Part shown: positions 37,250 to 46,597 of the stretch, one piece after another
Layout of the letters: each line of letters begins with the position of its first letter
Numbering within the stretch: the first letter of the stretch is position 1
Notes under the pieces: model-generated
Databases searched by the model: none
The model's input: the letters and a program-made list of their open reading frames with translations, nothing else
What the model was told of the DNA's origin: nothing
Translations under genes and position numbers: made by a program
Assembly: GCF_009827295.1 (NCBI RefSeq)
Contig: NZ_WTYD01000001.1
Coordinates: 2,032,001-2,096,000 of the forward strand
Direction of reading: 5' to 3'
Source of the DNA: Qipengyuania pelagi
GTDB taxonomy: Bacteria > Pseudomonadota > Alphaproteobacteria > Sphingomonadales > Sphingomonadaceae
Length of the DNA: 64,000 bases

Positions 37250-38362
37250 ATGCGTTGGAACTGGCAACTGCCGGATTGGCCGAATTTCCAATATGACGCC
37301 GCTCCCATCCAATCTGCGGAAGCGCAGTTCCTCAAGGGCGCTGGCGTGGTCGTCGGCGCATTGCATCATCTGGACGGTGACGCCCGGCAGGGCTTCACGC
37401 TCGACCTGATCTCACAGGAGATGGTCGACAGCTCCGCAATCGAAGGCGAGGTGCTGGACCGCGCCAGTGTGCAATCTTCGCTGGCCAAGCAATTGGGCTT
37501 TGCCGCCGATCCTCGAAAGGCAAAGGCTGCGGAAGCCGGCGCGGCAGAGTTGATGGCGGACCTCTATCGCAGCTACGCCGAACCCCTAAACGATCAAAAG
37601 CTCTTTGATTGGCATCGCATGTTGATGAAGGGCGACCGCAATATTCAGGAAATCGGTGCCTACCGCACACATGCCGACGAGATGCAAATCGTGTCGGGCG
37701 CTCTCCATGCCCCGCGCGTTCATTTCGAAGCGCCGCCGTCAGCAACTGTGCCTGCCGAGATGCGCCGCTTTCTGGATTGGTTCAACGACAGTGCTCCCAG
37801 CGCTGCTGTGCCGATGTCCGCTATCCTTAGGGCCGCCATCGCGCATCTATGGTTTGAAACCATCCATCCATTCGAGGACGGCAATGGCCGTATCGGCCGT
37901 GCGATCGCTGAGAAAGCTTTAGCGCAGAGCCTTGAGGCCCCTACGCTCACCGCACTTGCCGAAACGATCAAACGGCATCGCAAGGCCTATTACGCCGAAC
38001 TCCATCGGGCGAGCCAGACCAATCATATCGATGACTGGCTGACGTGGTTCGCGGATATCGTGTTGGAAGCACAGAAGCGGACCATCCGGAAAATCCGCTT
38101 TCTCATCGAGAAGGCCAAGCTGCTCGAAAGGATGAAAGAGCAGATCAATCCACGGCAAGAGAAGGCGCTGTTGCGAATGTTCGCCGAAGGCCCGGACGGT
38201 TTTCAAGGGGGGCTGAGTGCAGGCAATTACCAGACCATCACAGGGGCGGCTTCCGCCACTGCGACACGCGACCTGGCCGAGTTGGTGGAGCTGGGCGCGC
38301 TCTCGCGTCAGGGCGAACGCCGATACGCACGATATTATCTAGCCGTCGAATACGGCGACTAG
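37250..38362 (+). CDS. Fic-domain protein (putative AMP-transferase), class II with N-terminal inhibitory helix
   Basis: 370 aa. N-terminal DUF4172-like part (WNWQLPDWPNFQYD), inhibitory motif SSAIEGE at 61-67 (S-x3-E-G), Fic core HPFEDGNGRIGR with catalytic His206, and a C-terminal winged-helix segment (YQTITGAASATATRDLAELV). Fic proteins transfer AMP from ATP to target hydroxyls; Glu65 would block ATP until released. No small antitoxin gene is adjacent, consistent with the self-inhibited class. First gene inside the island. Confidence 0.9.
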   Translation: MRWNWQLPDWPNFQYDAAPIQSAEAQFLKGAGVVVGALHHLDGDARQGFTLDLISQEMVDSSAIEGEVLDRASVQSSLAKQLGFAADPRKAKAAEAGAAELMADLYRSYAEPLNDQKLFDWHRMLMKGDRNIQEIGAYRTHADEMQIVSGALHAPRVHFEAPPSATVPAEMRRFLDWFNDSAPSAAVPMSAILRAAIAHLWFETIHPFEDGNGRIGRAIAEKALAQSLEAPTLTALAETIKRHRKAYYAELHRASQTNHIDDWLTWFADIVLEAQKRTIRKIRFLIEKAKLLERMKEQINPRQEKALLRMFAEGPDGFQGGLSAGNYQTITGAASATATRDLAELVELGALSRQGERRYARYYLAVEYGD

Positions 38363-38562
38363 GCGACACGTAATTACGTGAGACCGAAAACCTAGAATCA
38401 GTGTCGCGGCACCTGGTCCGAATATTGACGCCAGCCCTCTATCCAAACGACCCCCGGGTGCAGGGGGCATCGTCAGATCGCTTCAGGTTGCACTTTCCCG
38501 ATGCAGGTTCTCCATGAGCCGGGATTTCCTTTGAGATTGGCCGAAAACCGTGATTATTGAAG

Positions 38563-38582
38563 TGTCATTCGAAAGGATGACA
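38563..38582 (+). promoter_or_regulatory. Hairpin with the integrase ribosome-binding site in its loop
   Basis: TGTCAT (38,563-38,568) and ATGACA (38,577-38,582) flank TCGAAAGG, which holds the Shine-Dalgarno; the integrase ATG begins at 38,584. The layout is the same as at fic, with a different sequence. It is only six base pairs, so it may be chance. Confidence 0.4.
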
Positions 38583-38583
38583 C

Positions 38584-39747
38584 ATGCAAAAGGCACTCAC
38601 CGACAAGACAATCGAGGCACTGAAGCCGGAGCCGAAACGCTACGAGGTTCATGACCTGCGTTGTCCGGGATTGTCACTGCGGGTCATGCCGAGCGGTCGC
38701 AAGACGTTCAATATCAAGTTCCGCTATGGCGTGACGCAGAAGCGCATGAAGCTGGGCGTCTATCCGCGCCTGTCGCTGGCCACGGCGCGCGAGAAGGCCA
38801 ATGCGCTGTTGCAGCAGGTCGATGAGGGCGTTGACCCGACGAAGCGGCGGCGCACGACCGACATGCGGGTCGAGAATGTCTGCCGCGAATTCATCCGCCT
38901 GCATGCCCAGCCACGCAACAAAAGTTGGCGCGAGGCCGAGCGCATCCTGGAACGCGAATTCATCTCGCAATACGCGCAGTGCGACATCCGCGAGATCAAG
39001 CGTTGGCACGTGCTGGAGATCATGGATGCGGCCCAGGCAAGGAGAGCCTACTATCAAGCAAACCGCATCCTGTCTCACGTCCGCAAGCTGTTCAATTGGT
39101 GTGTCGAACGAGGAATTCTCGAAGCCAGCCCAATCGTTGGGTTGAAGCCACCAACTCCCGAGAAATCGCGCGAACGGTTCCTTACCGATGATGAGATCAA
39201 GCGGGTACTTCGGGCGTGCCGCAACGAGGTCTATCCCTTTCGTCAGATCGTGCCGATGCTGCTGGCGACAGCACAGCGCCGGGGCGAACTGACCGAAATG
39301 CGCTGGAGCGAGGTCGATCTGGAAGAAAAGGTCTGGGTGATACCTGCGGAGCGCGCCAAGAACGGCAAGGAGCATTATGTGCCGCTTAGTGAATTTGCGA
39401 TCGGTCTGCTCAATGAGGTGCCGCGCTTCCTCGACTGCGATTATGTTTTTACAACCACGCGCCGTTCACCTGTCAGCGGCTATTCGAAGTGGCTACGGCG
39501 GCTCTCGGCAGAATCAGAAACCTCGGGCTGGCGCTATCATGACCTCCGCCGCACTGCTGCAACCAACTTAGCGAAGCTGAAGGTATCCCAGCCAGTGACG
39601 GAAAAGATATTGAATCACATTAGTGGCGTCGTGTCTGGAATTGCGTTGGTTTATAACCGCTACGACTTCGCAGATGAGACGCGTGATGCGTTGGAGAAGT
39701 GGGGCCAACGGCTCACCGAACTGACAGCGGATGCCGTCGCGGATTGA
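38584..39747 (+). CDS. Tyrosine-type site-specific integrase (P4-like, DUF4102 arm domain)
   Basis: 387 aa. The N-terminal arm-binding domain (LTDKTIEALKPEPKRYEVHD, GLSLRVMPSGRKTFNIKFRY) is the DUF4102 type. Catalytic residues: Arg232 in TAQRRGELTEMRW, His319 and Arg322 in YHDLRRTAAT, His345 in LNHISG, and nucleophile Tyr357 in VYNRYDF. Its family commonly integrates into tRNA genes with crossover at the anticodon or T loop, matching the tRNA-Lys fragment. All residues are intact, so it should be active. Confidence 0.93.
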   Translation: MQKALTDKTIEALKPEPKRYEVHDLRCPGLSLRVMPSGRKTFNIKFRYGVTQKRMKLGVYPRLSLATAREKANALLQQVDEGVDPTKRRRTTDMRVENVCREFIRLHAQPRNKSWREAERILEREFISQYAQCDIREIKRWHVLEIMDAAQARRAYYQANRILSHVRKLFNWCVERGILEASPIVGLKPPTPEKSRERFLTDDEIKRVLRACRNEVYPFRQIVPMLLATAQRRGELTEMRWSEVDLEEKVWVIPAERAKNGKEHYVPLSEFAIGLLNEVPRFLDCDYVFTTTRRSPVSGYSKWLRRLSAESETSGWRYHDLRRTAATNLAKLKVSQPVTEKILNHISGVVSGIALVYNRYDFADETRDALEKWGQRLTELTADAVAD

Positions 39748-39801
39748 CACGCAATTCGATTAAAAGTCCATTGGGCGTCCATACGCGTAATGGGGGATCG
39801 A

Positions 39802-40449
39802 ATGGAGCAACTCGCGCATTTCGACGATGTATGGCTCGAAGAATTTCGCAACAAATCGAAGCTTCCAAACGATGTGGCGTTGATCGACCTTCAGAACGAA
39901 CTGCGCAAAATCGGTCGGCATTATCGCCGCATTATCGAAACGACCCCTTGCGATCTTAAGGGCAGCCCTTTCAACAAGACTCTCACCCAACGTGGCGACT
40001 GGCTGCAGAGGGAGGTGATCCGTCCGACCGAAAAATTACTGGCGGCGCTTGCCTCCGAAAATCGCGCTCATTTCTCGACATGGCCCTATGAGGAACGTTT
40101 CGACGATATGCCGGATTACGATCGCCTCGCTGATCAGCTTCGGGTGCTTCTCGAATCGTCGACTGAGCTACTGAGCATGGTCCGCAGCGAACAGGTTGGC
40201 GATGCCGCCACAAATCAGGAACTGCGTTTCTATATTTTCAAGGATATCTTTGCGGCTGTGCGCAAGCATTTGCCGAAGTTCGTCCCAAAGCAGGGCTCTT
40301 ACGATCTGGTCGAAAATGAAAAAACCAAGCGCTTCGTTGGCCCTTTCCCCGACGCGATCCGCCACATCTATCAGCATATAACAGGCCGAGACGAACAGCT
40401 TGTCCGCTTGATCCGCATGGTGGTCAAAGACCCGAACTGGGATCTTTGA
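39802..40449 (+). CDS. Hypothetical protein, island cargo
   Basis: 215 aa from ATG 39,802, chosen over an ATG four codons upstream because GGGGGA precedes it at the right distance. Soluble, mostly helical by composition (LIDLQNELRKIGRHYRRIIE, LRVLLESSTELLSMVRSEQ), ending in RDEQLVRLIRMVVKDPNWDL. No domain recognised. It lies just downstream of the integrase on the same strand, where such elements often carry accessory or immunity genes. Confidence 0.7.
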   Translation: MEQLAHFDDVWLEEFRNKSKLPNDVALIDLQNELRKIGRHYRRIIETTPCDLKGSPFNKTLTQRGDWLQREVIRPTEKLLAALASENRAHFSTWPYEERFDDMPDYDRLADQLRVLLESSTELLSMVRSEQVGDAATNQELRFYIFKDIFAAVRKHLPKFVPKQGSYDLVENEKTKRFVGPFPDAIRHIYQHITGRDEQLVRLIRMVVKDPNWDL

Positions 40450-40557
40450 ACATTCCACTGAATTTTGCAGGCGTAGTGTTCATTCGCCTCTGTAGAATCT
40501 CTTCGCCGCATGGTCCTAATAATTCGCCGTCATTGAGCGCGAAGAAAGGATCAAATC

Positions 40558-40767
40558 ATGACGGCATTGAATACAAACAAGCTTTTGCTGGTGCGGGAAG
40601 ACCTGCCGCGCCTTGGCATAAACCTGTCACCATCAACGTTGCTGCGGCTGGAAGCAGACGGGAAATTCCCGAAGCGTGTCCGCATCGGCGAACGCTCGGT
40701 TGCCTGGCTGGCGTCTGAAATCCATGCACATATCGAAGCGCTTGCCGCCAAACGGGAGGCGGCGTGA
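40558..40767 (+). CDS. AlpA-family DNA-binding regulator / excisionase-like protein
   Basis: 69 aa. The pattern LVREDLPRLGINLSPSTLLR, FPKRVRIGERSVAWLASEI is the MerR-like winged helix of AlpA. AlpA proteins regulate integrase or excision genes of P4-like elements, consistent with the integrase 800 bases upstream. The stop overlaps the next start (GTGATG). GAAAGGA precedes the ATG. Confidence 0.88.
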   Translation: MTALNTNKLLLVREDLPRLGINLSPSTLLRLEADGKFPKRVRIGERSVAWLASEIHAHIEALAAKREAA

Positions 40768-40849
40768 TGCACGTACCACCAAGTTTGGCGCCGCTCACTA
40801 TGACGCCTGAGCATCGGGCGCGCGGAAGGGCCACGGTCGGCTTCCTTAC
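40767..40849 (+). pseudogene. 5' stub of an island gene interrupted by IS material
   Basis: ATG 40,767 has a strong GGGAGG site and overlaps the alpA stop, so a real gene began here (MHVPPSLAPLTMTPEHRARG). After about 27 codons the sequence becomes IS3-type transposase DNA in another frame. What the lost gene encoded is unknown; in related elements a replication or DUF gene follows alpA. Confidence 0.55.
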
Positions 40850-41322
40850 GCTCGGCGGATCGTGGGCTGGAAGGTCAGCACCTCGGCGACGGCGGGCTTC
40901 GTGCTGGATGCCCTGGAGCAGGCGATCCAGCACGCAGACCAAGTGCCGAGGACGGGCTGATCCATCACAGTGACAGGGGAACCCAATACCTCGCCATGAA
41001 CTACACCCAGCGCCTGGCAGAGGCCAACCTCGTCCCGTCAGTCGGCAGCGTCGGCGACAGCTATGACAATGCCTTGGCCGAGACGATCAACGGTCTCTAC
41101 AAAGCAGAAGTCATCTGGCGGCAGCGATCCTGGCCGAGCGTATCGGCTGTCGAAATGGCAACCCTGCGCTGGGTCGATTGGTTCAACAACCAGCGCCTGT
41201 TCGGCCCCATCGGGCATATCCCGCCCGCCGAGGCCGAAGCCAATTACTATGCAGCCAAAGAGAACCTCGATATGGTCGCATGACTCAAATGAAACCGCCT
41301 CCGGAAAACCCGGGACGCTTCA
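40847..41322 (+). mobile_element. IS3-family remnant A: 3' part of orfB and right end
   Basis: Starts mid-gene at a YARRIVGWKV-type stretch, has a frameshift near 40,957 (a stop follows VPRTG), then continues LIHHSDRGTQYLAMNY with the DDE Asp, VGDSYDNALAETINGL with the Glu, to the stop at 41,281-41,283. The terminal sequence CCTCCGG...CGCTTCA ends near 41,322 and looks like the right inverted repeat. The 5' half is deleted; not functional. Confidence 0.7.
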
Positions 41323-41715
41323 CCAGCACCGTGCAGGCACGGCGCTGGCTCACCTCGAAGACCTCCTGGAGATGAGCCACCGCCTGCCGTCTGGCACCGG
41401 GCGCTAGAATTTTTTTGCGCTGATCTCTTGAGCATGGCGTTGTCCAGCATCGAATCCGCCAGCAGCTTCTTTAGCCGCGCGTTCTCCTGCTCCAGCTGGC
41501 GCAGCCGCCGGGCATCGGACACCTCCAGACCGCCGTACTTGGACTTCCACTTGTAGAAGGTTGCAGAGCTTATCCCGTGACGGCGGCACACATCCGCCGT
41601 CGCCATGCCCGCCTCCTGCTCCTTCAAAACAGCAATGATCTGCTCCTCGCTGAACCTGCTCCGCTTCATCTCGTCCGTCTCCTTGTTAGGGCCGGACTCT
41701 ACTTATCAATGGAGG
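41323..41715 (-). mobile_element. IS3-family remnant B: orfA and start of orfB
   Basis: Minus strand, orfA starts at ATG 41,669 (MKRSRFSEEQIIAVLKEQEA) and carries a helix-turn-helix and leucine zipper. Near 41,435 one base is missing, so the expected ending (EISAKKF-stop, 41,404) is in another frame. The next bases encode an orfB beginning (ARRQAVAHLQEVFEVSQRRA) that is cut at about 41,323, where the right end of remnant A begins. Hence A was inserted inside B. The outer left end near 41,715 is approximate. Confidence 0.65.
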
Positions 41716-41790
41716 AAATCTAGGGGCTCAGACCAACATCTCCGCCGCGACGATGAAAATCTTACACCATCACATGATGGGACTGATCGC

Positions 41791-43923
41791 CTAAAACGCC
41801 TTATCCAGACTAAGGCTGAGTGTTGGGGGGCGATCATTAATCTGCGTATATCGTATGTTTCCACTTGAGAATGTACTTGTTGGACGTCCGATTAGGCGCA
41901 ATCCAGATACCCCAAAACCTAACGTTAAGGTCTCCGTGATCTTTCGCTTCCAATCAAATCCGACAGAGAATGATGGAGAGATTTGGAGCAAGCCGTTGTC
42001 CTGCCCAGCGGAGAACTTGCCAGACATGGAGAAGTTTTCGATATCGATGCCGTCCAAGTTCGATCGCTTGTAGAGTAACGAGCCTGAAAACGAAAACCTT
42101 GACGAACCTGATCGCCGAGCCGCTTCGTTGAAGCCGCCGATAAAGTCACCCGATCTGGAAAATATGCTGTTGAAATCGTAGGAAAACGCCCGATTCAACG
42201 ATCCCGACATTGATACGCTGATGCCTGTAGTTGCGTAGTTATCAGAATTGGCAATGCGGAATGCCACAAAGTTGTCCTCGAATGAAGGCACGAGAACGTA
42301 GGGATTCTTTCTGTATCTCTGAAAAATCAAAAGATTGACTTTCTGTTTGGCAATTTGGGTTTCCACTTCGAACTGGGCCGACCATTCGGTCTGCAACAAG
42401 AGATTCGGGTTCCCGACAGATGACGTAAAAAAGTCGGAATATCGCTGCGCTGGGAACAAGTCATTTGCCGACGGCCAGAAGGCCTTTCGTGTTAAGCTGA
42501 GCCGCATGACTTCTAACTTCGACGGCCGGTAGGTGAGATGCAGGCTTGGGAAGAGGCCATCGAAAACGCTGCGATCCGATTGTGCATCCTGCCTTTCGAA
42601 CCGCCTCTCTTCCCAGCGCATTCCAAGCTGAAGGTTGAATTTCTCGATTTTTGCCTGGAACTGGGTGTAGGCTGCGTTACTCACCCAATTTCCGCCGAAT
42701 AAGGCTGATTCTTCGAACCAATCATCGGCAAGGAAATCTTGTAGCTGCCTTTCACGCACACGCGTAGTCTCGCGCTTGAGGCCGAAGTCGAGGCGTTTGC
42801 CGCCGCCAATTGATGTCTGGTTATCGATCGAGACCGATGAGATTTTGGTGGAATTTTCGACTGCCAGCATCGAGTTTCCGGTGCCAAACGATATCAGATG
42901 AGAAGCAGTGTCGTTGACCGACAATAGTCCGGAGATAGTGAACTCGCTAATATCGCCGACATTTATCCGAAGGTTGCTATTAAGTGATGCGAACGTATAT
43001 TGAGAATCACCCTGTTCGCGCCTTGACTCGGCTTCAACCGGAGCCACTATCACCGCACTCTTCTGGTTAACGGTATGTCCGAGACTTGCCAAGGTGCTGA
43101 GGTCGACGCTGTCCGAAAACTTCGCATTCACGTCCATCGTTAGCGAAGCGGATGTACCGGAGACCCGGGACTCACTACGCTCCGATCTGACTTCACCCAG
43201 TTCTGGCAGGAACACTCTGTTTTGGACGACAGACTTATCCCGCATCCGGGTTACGGACGGCAGGATCGTTATCGGGAGGCGAGCTGCTCCGAAGGCTGCA
43301 TTGCCGCTCGCCCGCATGGTTCCGGTAGAATCAATCCCCGCACTTATCGTGTATGAACCGGCGCCCCTGTCCTTAAGTATTATGTTGATGATACCGGCGT
43401 TGTTGCCCGCCGATTCTCGAGCCGACGGGTTTGCCGTAACTTCCACTTTGGCGATCGCCCCTCCACGGAGAGCTTCGAGGATTGCGGATGGGTCCGACAC
43501 GTCCTTGCCATTTACGCGAAGAACCACTCCTCCGCGCCCGAGCAGAGTGACTCTTCCGTCATCAGAAACCTCAACAAATGGTACTCGCGATAGGACTTCT
43601 CGCGCCGAGGAGGCTTGAGAACGCAGATCACCGGGCACTGTGTAGGTAACTGTAGCCAAATCGCGCTCTCGATGACCTTCGACCACGATAAGGGGAGGGT
43701 CGGTCTCGCCAGCCTGTTCGACCTCGCCATCCTTTGGGCCCACTGATGCGATGGGCGGCGCGGATTGATCTTGAGCGCTCTGCGCGGAAGCTTGCTCGGC
43801 AAACGCGAGTACAAGCACCCCGAACAGGGTGGGCCAGAGAGCATAGGGTCTTCGATAAAGGTGCGCCGCCACCAGATCTGGCGCACGATCCAGCCGCCCA
43901 GGCACTTTTTTCGCTATGCCCAA
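41791..43923 (-). CDS. TonB-dependent receptor, short plug, outer-membrane beta-barrel family
   Basis: 710 aa. Hydrophobic signal (LWPTLFGVLVLAFAEQASAQ), plug (SSAREVLSRVPFVEVSDDGR, VEVTANPSARESAGNNAGII) and a barrel ending SLSLDKAF. This OMP_b-brl_3 type is used for siderophores, peptides or RiPP products. The composition is clearly AT-richer than the flanking catabolic genes, pointing to separate acquisition. It diverges from a radical SAM gene 123 bases away. Confidence 0.85.
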   Translation of the reverse strand: MGIAKKVPGRLDRAPDLVAAHLYRRPYALWPTLFGVLVLAFAEQASAQSAQDQSAPPIASVGPKDGEVEQAGETDPPLIVVEGHRERDLATVTYTVPGDLRSQASSAREVLSRVPFVEVSDDGRVTLLGRGGVVLRVNGKDVSDPSAILEALRGGAIAKVEVTANPSARESAGNNAGIINIILKDRGAGSYTISAGIDSTGTMRASGNAAFGAARLPITILPSVTRMRDKSVVQNRVFLPELGEVRSERSESRVSGTSASLTMDVNAKFSDSVDLSTLASLGHTVNQKSAVIVAPVEAESRREQGDSQYTFASLNSNLRINVGDISEFTISGLLSVNDTASHLISFGTGNSMLAVENSTKISSVSIDNQTSIGGGKRLDFGLKRETTRVRERQLQDFLADDWFEESALFGGNWVSNAAYTQFQAKIEKFNLQLGMRWEERRFERQDAQSDRSVFDGLFPSLHLTYRPSKLEVMRLSLTRKAFWPSANDLFPAQRYSDFFTSSVGNPNLLLQTEWSAQFEVETQIAKQKVNLLIFQRYRKNPYVLVPSFEDNFVAFRIANSDNYATTGISVSMSGSLNRAFSYDFNSIFSRSGDFIGGFNEAARRSGSSRFSFSGSLLYKRSNLDGIDIENFSMSGKFSAGQDNGLLQISPSFSVGFDWKRKITETLTLGFGVSGLRLIGRPTSTFSSGNIRYTQINDRPPTLSLSLDKAF

Positions 43924-44046
43924 ATTGTCTTGCAGAGAGAAAATGACCGAAACTCCACGATTCCGCGATTCTACAATTAGGACCCTGAATGACCAGATCT
44001 GCTTGCCAACAGGTTAGGCGCGATTCTCCCTGCGCTCAAAAAAAAT

Positions 44047-44967
44047 TTGTATGTACTGAAAAAGTGTATAACCGTAGCACGGCAATTCGGAGTCGACGCT
44101 ATGGTTGGTGCGCTTGTTCGTGATTCGAAAGAAGTCGACAGTGTATCCGCAATACCGCGGGTTGTTGCCGAAGCATGCAACCCTCAAGTCCAAGATCTGA
44201 TCATCCTTCCGACTGAGAAGTGTAACTTCAGATGCACGTATTGCTATGAAGACTTTGCCGTCGGCAAGATGAGTGAAGCTGTGCAGCGGGCGGTCGAGCA
44301 GTTTATGTCGAACCGGATACCCGATCTGGCCCAGCTGTCGATCAAATGGTTTGGCGGGGAGCCTTTGGTTGCGAAGGCTGTTGTGCTGCGTCTTTCAGCG
44401 CACGCCAAGTCACTTTGCGACCAACATGGTGTGGGTCTGAGCGGCGGCCTTACGACCAATGCGTGGTTGCTCGACTATGCGACCTTCAGCGAGCTGGTCA
44501 GCTACGACCAGAGATTTTTCCAGATTACCCTGGATGGTTGGAAAGACGTGCATGACACCTTTCGTCGCCGTGCCAATGGCCGAGGTACTTTCGACAGGAT
44601 ATGGGAGAACTTGTTAGCGACCCGCGAGAGCGATGATCAGTTTGAGATTCAGCTTCGTGTGCATATCCGGCGCGGCGATCAAGGAAGTATCGAAGAGCTT
44701 CTTCAGCACATTGCCGCCGAATTTGGCAACGACCCCCGGTACTCCATCGATTTCGAGCATATCCGCAACCTGGGTGGCGAAGGCGGAAAAACCGTCGCCA
44801 ACCCCCTGTCGCTTGATGAACTCAAAGCAATCGAGCGAGACTTGCGCGCATTCTATGAGCGACAGATCGCTTCCTACCATCCAAGCATGGCTAGGTGTGC
44901 CGGCGGCATTCCAGATCCGTCTGTAGATACCGTTTGTCCCCCGTCAGCACCTATGGCACAGATTTGA
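44047..44967 (+). pseudogene. Radical SAM (SPASM-type maturase) gene truncated by an IS
   Basis: 296 native codons, then IS sequence to a stop at 44,967. The cluster motif CNFRCTYCYEDF (about residues 59-70) with FGGEPLVAK and LTTNAWLLD matches radical SAM maturases of RiPPs and sulfatases. The C-terminal auxiliary-cluster domain (expected to follow MARCAGGIPD) is missing. It diverges from a TonB receptor. It may have modified a peptide, but no precursor was seen in the 123 bases between them. Probably inactive. Confidence 0.75.
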
Positions 44968-45019
44968 GGTTGTGATTCAAGGAGGATTTGGGCTTCGTCG
45001 TAGTGACGAAGGAACGAAG

Positions 45020-45394
45020 ATGAAGCCCAAATCCTCAAGGTCCAAATTGCCTGCCGAGCAGGTGGTCAAGGACATCCGCCGCAAGACCCGTCGGCATTTT
45101 TCATCGGAAGACAAGATCAGGATCGTGCTGGAAGGCCTGCGCGGCGATGACTCGATAGCTGAGTTGTGCCGCAAGGAAGGCATTGCCCAGAGCCTGTACT
45201 ACACCTGGTCCAAGGAGTTCATGGAGGCCGGCAAACGCCGCCTGGCTGGCGACACCGCCCGTGCAGCGACTACGGACGAAGTCAGGGATCTGCGCCGTGA
45301 GGCCCGCGATCTGAAGGAATGCGTGGCCGACCTCATCCTGGAGAACCGCTTGCTCAAAAAAAGCATGATCGCGGATGGGGGAGACGACGCATGA
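45020..45394 (+). CDS. IS3-family transposase OrfA
   Basis: 124 aa. Helix-turn-helix part RHFSSEDKIRIVLEGLRGDD with ELCRKEGIAQSLYYTW, then a leucine-zipper (LRREARDLKECVADLILENR) ending KKSMIADGGDDA. Its stop overlaps the orfB start (ATGA), so translational coupling is used. Intact. Confidence 0.9.
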   Translation: MKPKSSRSKLPAEQVVKDIRRKTRRHFSSEDKIRIVLEGLRGDDSIAELCRKEGIAQSLYYTWSKEFMEAGKRRLAGDTARAATTDEVRDLRREARDLKECVADLILENRLLKKSMIADGGDDA

Positions 45395-46371
45395 GATACC
45401 CCGCATCCGAGAAGCTGGAGATCATCAGGATCGTTGAGCAATCGCATCTCCCGGCCAAGCGCACGTTGGACCAGCTCGGCGTCGCACGGCGCACCTTCTA
45501 CCGCTGGTATGACCGTTACCTTGAAGGCGGGCCGGAGGCGCTGGCAGACAGGTCATCGACGCCGATCCGCGTGTGGAACAGGATCGCACCCGAGGTTCAG
45601 GATCAGATCGTCGAGATGGCGCTGGAGCAGACTGACCTCAGCCCAAGGGAACTGGCGGTGCGCTTCACTGACGAGAAGCGCTACTTCGTGTCGGAAGCCA
45701 CCGTCTACCGGCTGCTCAAGGCCCACGATCTGATCACCAGTCCGGCCTATACTGTGATCAAGGCGGCAGAGGCGTTCCACACCCAGACCACGCGCCCCAA
45801 CGAGATGTGGCAGACCGACTTTACCTACTTCAAGATCATCGGGTGGGGCTGGGTCTACCTCTCGACCGTGCTCGACGATTACTCGCGCTACATCATCGCC
45901 TGGAAGCTCTGCACCACCATGCGAGCCGAGGACGTCACCGACACGCTCGACATGGCTCTGGCAGCCTCAGGCTGCGACCATGCCAATGTGCTGCACAGAC
46001 CACGTCTGCTGAGCGACAACGGTCCCAGCTACATCGCCGGGGAACTGGCCGAATACATCGAAGCGAACCGGATGAGCCATGTGCGCGGTGCACCCTTCCA
46101 TCCGCAGACCCAGGGCAAGATCGAGAGATGGCATCAAACGCTAAAGAACCGCGTGCTGCTCGAAAACTACTTCCTGCCTGGCGACCTCGAACAGCAGATC
46201 GAGGCGTTCGTCGAGCATTACAACCACCAGCGCTATCACGAAAGCCTCGACAACGTGACGCCTGCCGATGCCTACTTCGGCAGGGCTGCCGCCATCATCA
46301 AACGACGAGAAAGGATCAAGCGAAAGACACTCGAACATCGGCGCTTGCAACACCGCAAGCTCGCCGCCTAA
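45391..46371 (+). CDS. IS3-family transposase OrfB (DDE)
   Basis: 326 aa. The integrase core has Asp in MWQTDFTYFK, Asp in LSDNGPSYIAG and Glu in GKIERWHQTLKNR, the DDE triad. An N-terminal HTH region (LPAKRTLDQLGVARRTFYRW) precedes it. Complete, so the element may still move. The C-terminus is basic. Confidence 0.92.
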   Translation: MRYPASEKLEIIRIVEQSHLPAKRTLDQLGVARRTFYRWYDRYLEGGPEALADRSSTPIRVWNRIAPEVQDQIVEMALEQTDLSPRELAVRFTDEKRYFVSEATVYRLLKAHDLITSPAYTVIKAAEAFHTQTTRPNEMWQTDFTYFKIIGWGWVYLSTVLDDYSRYIIAWKLCTTMRAEDVTDTLDMALAASGCDHANVLHRPRLLSDNGPSYIAGELAEYIEANRMSHVRGAPFHPQTQGKIERWHQTLKNRVLLENYFLPGDLEQQIEAFVEHYNHQRYHESLDNVTPADAYFGRAAAIIKRRERIKRKTLEHRRLQHRKLAA

Positions 46372-46445
46372 ACATCAAACCCAGACGAGGCCCGCACTCC
46401 GCAATCCTACGCCGCGAGTTGTGCCAAATGTTTTGACGACGGACA

Positions 46446-46571
46446 GTAGCGATTACTCACCGGCCGGAGGTGTGGTCATTGTCGGATGTCATTCTCGACT
46501 TGGACGACATGACTGGACCACGTGCGGAGCTACTACGGTTAATTGACGGAACTTCGCCTGCGGGCATCTAG
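46446..46571 (+). pseudogene. 41-codon gene fragment after the IS
   Basis: Starting at the first base past the IS, an open frame reads VAITHRPEVWSLSDVILDLD and continues to a TAG at 46,571. It is in register with the interrupted radical SAM frame if the IS and three bases are removed, but shows no Cys and no SPASM resemblance. Either the true C-terminus of that gene or a piece of another one brought next to the IS by deletion. Confidence 0.35.
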
Positions 46572-46597
46572 AGCAGATGAAAACCTGACTTATCTCT

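Larger units (their letters stand above)
44935..46445 (+). mobile_element. Complete IS3-family insertion sequence, about 1.51 kb
   Basis: Left end TGTCCCCCGTCAGCACC (from 44,935) and right end ending TGACGACGGACA (46,445) are imperfect inverted repeats: TGTGCCA...TGACG...GACA matches the complement of the left end. Two overlapping transposase frames lie inside. No clean target duplication: GTT before and GTA after, so either one mismatch or an adjacent deletion. Confidence 0.8.
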
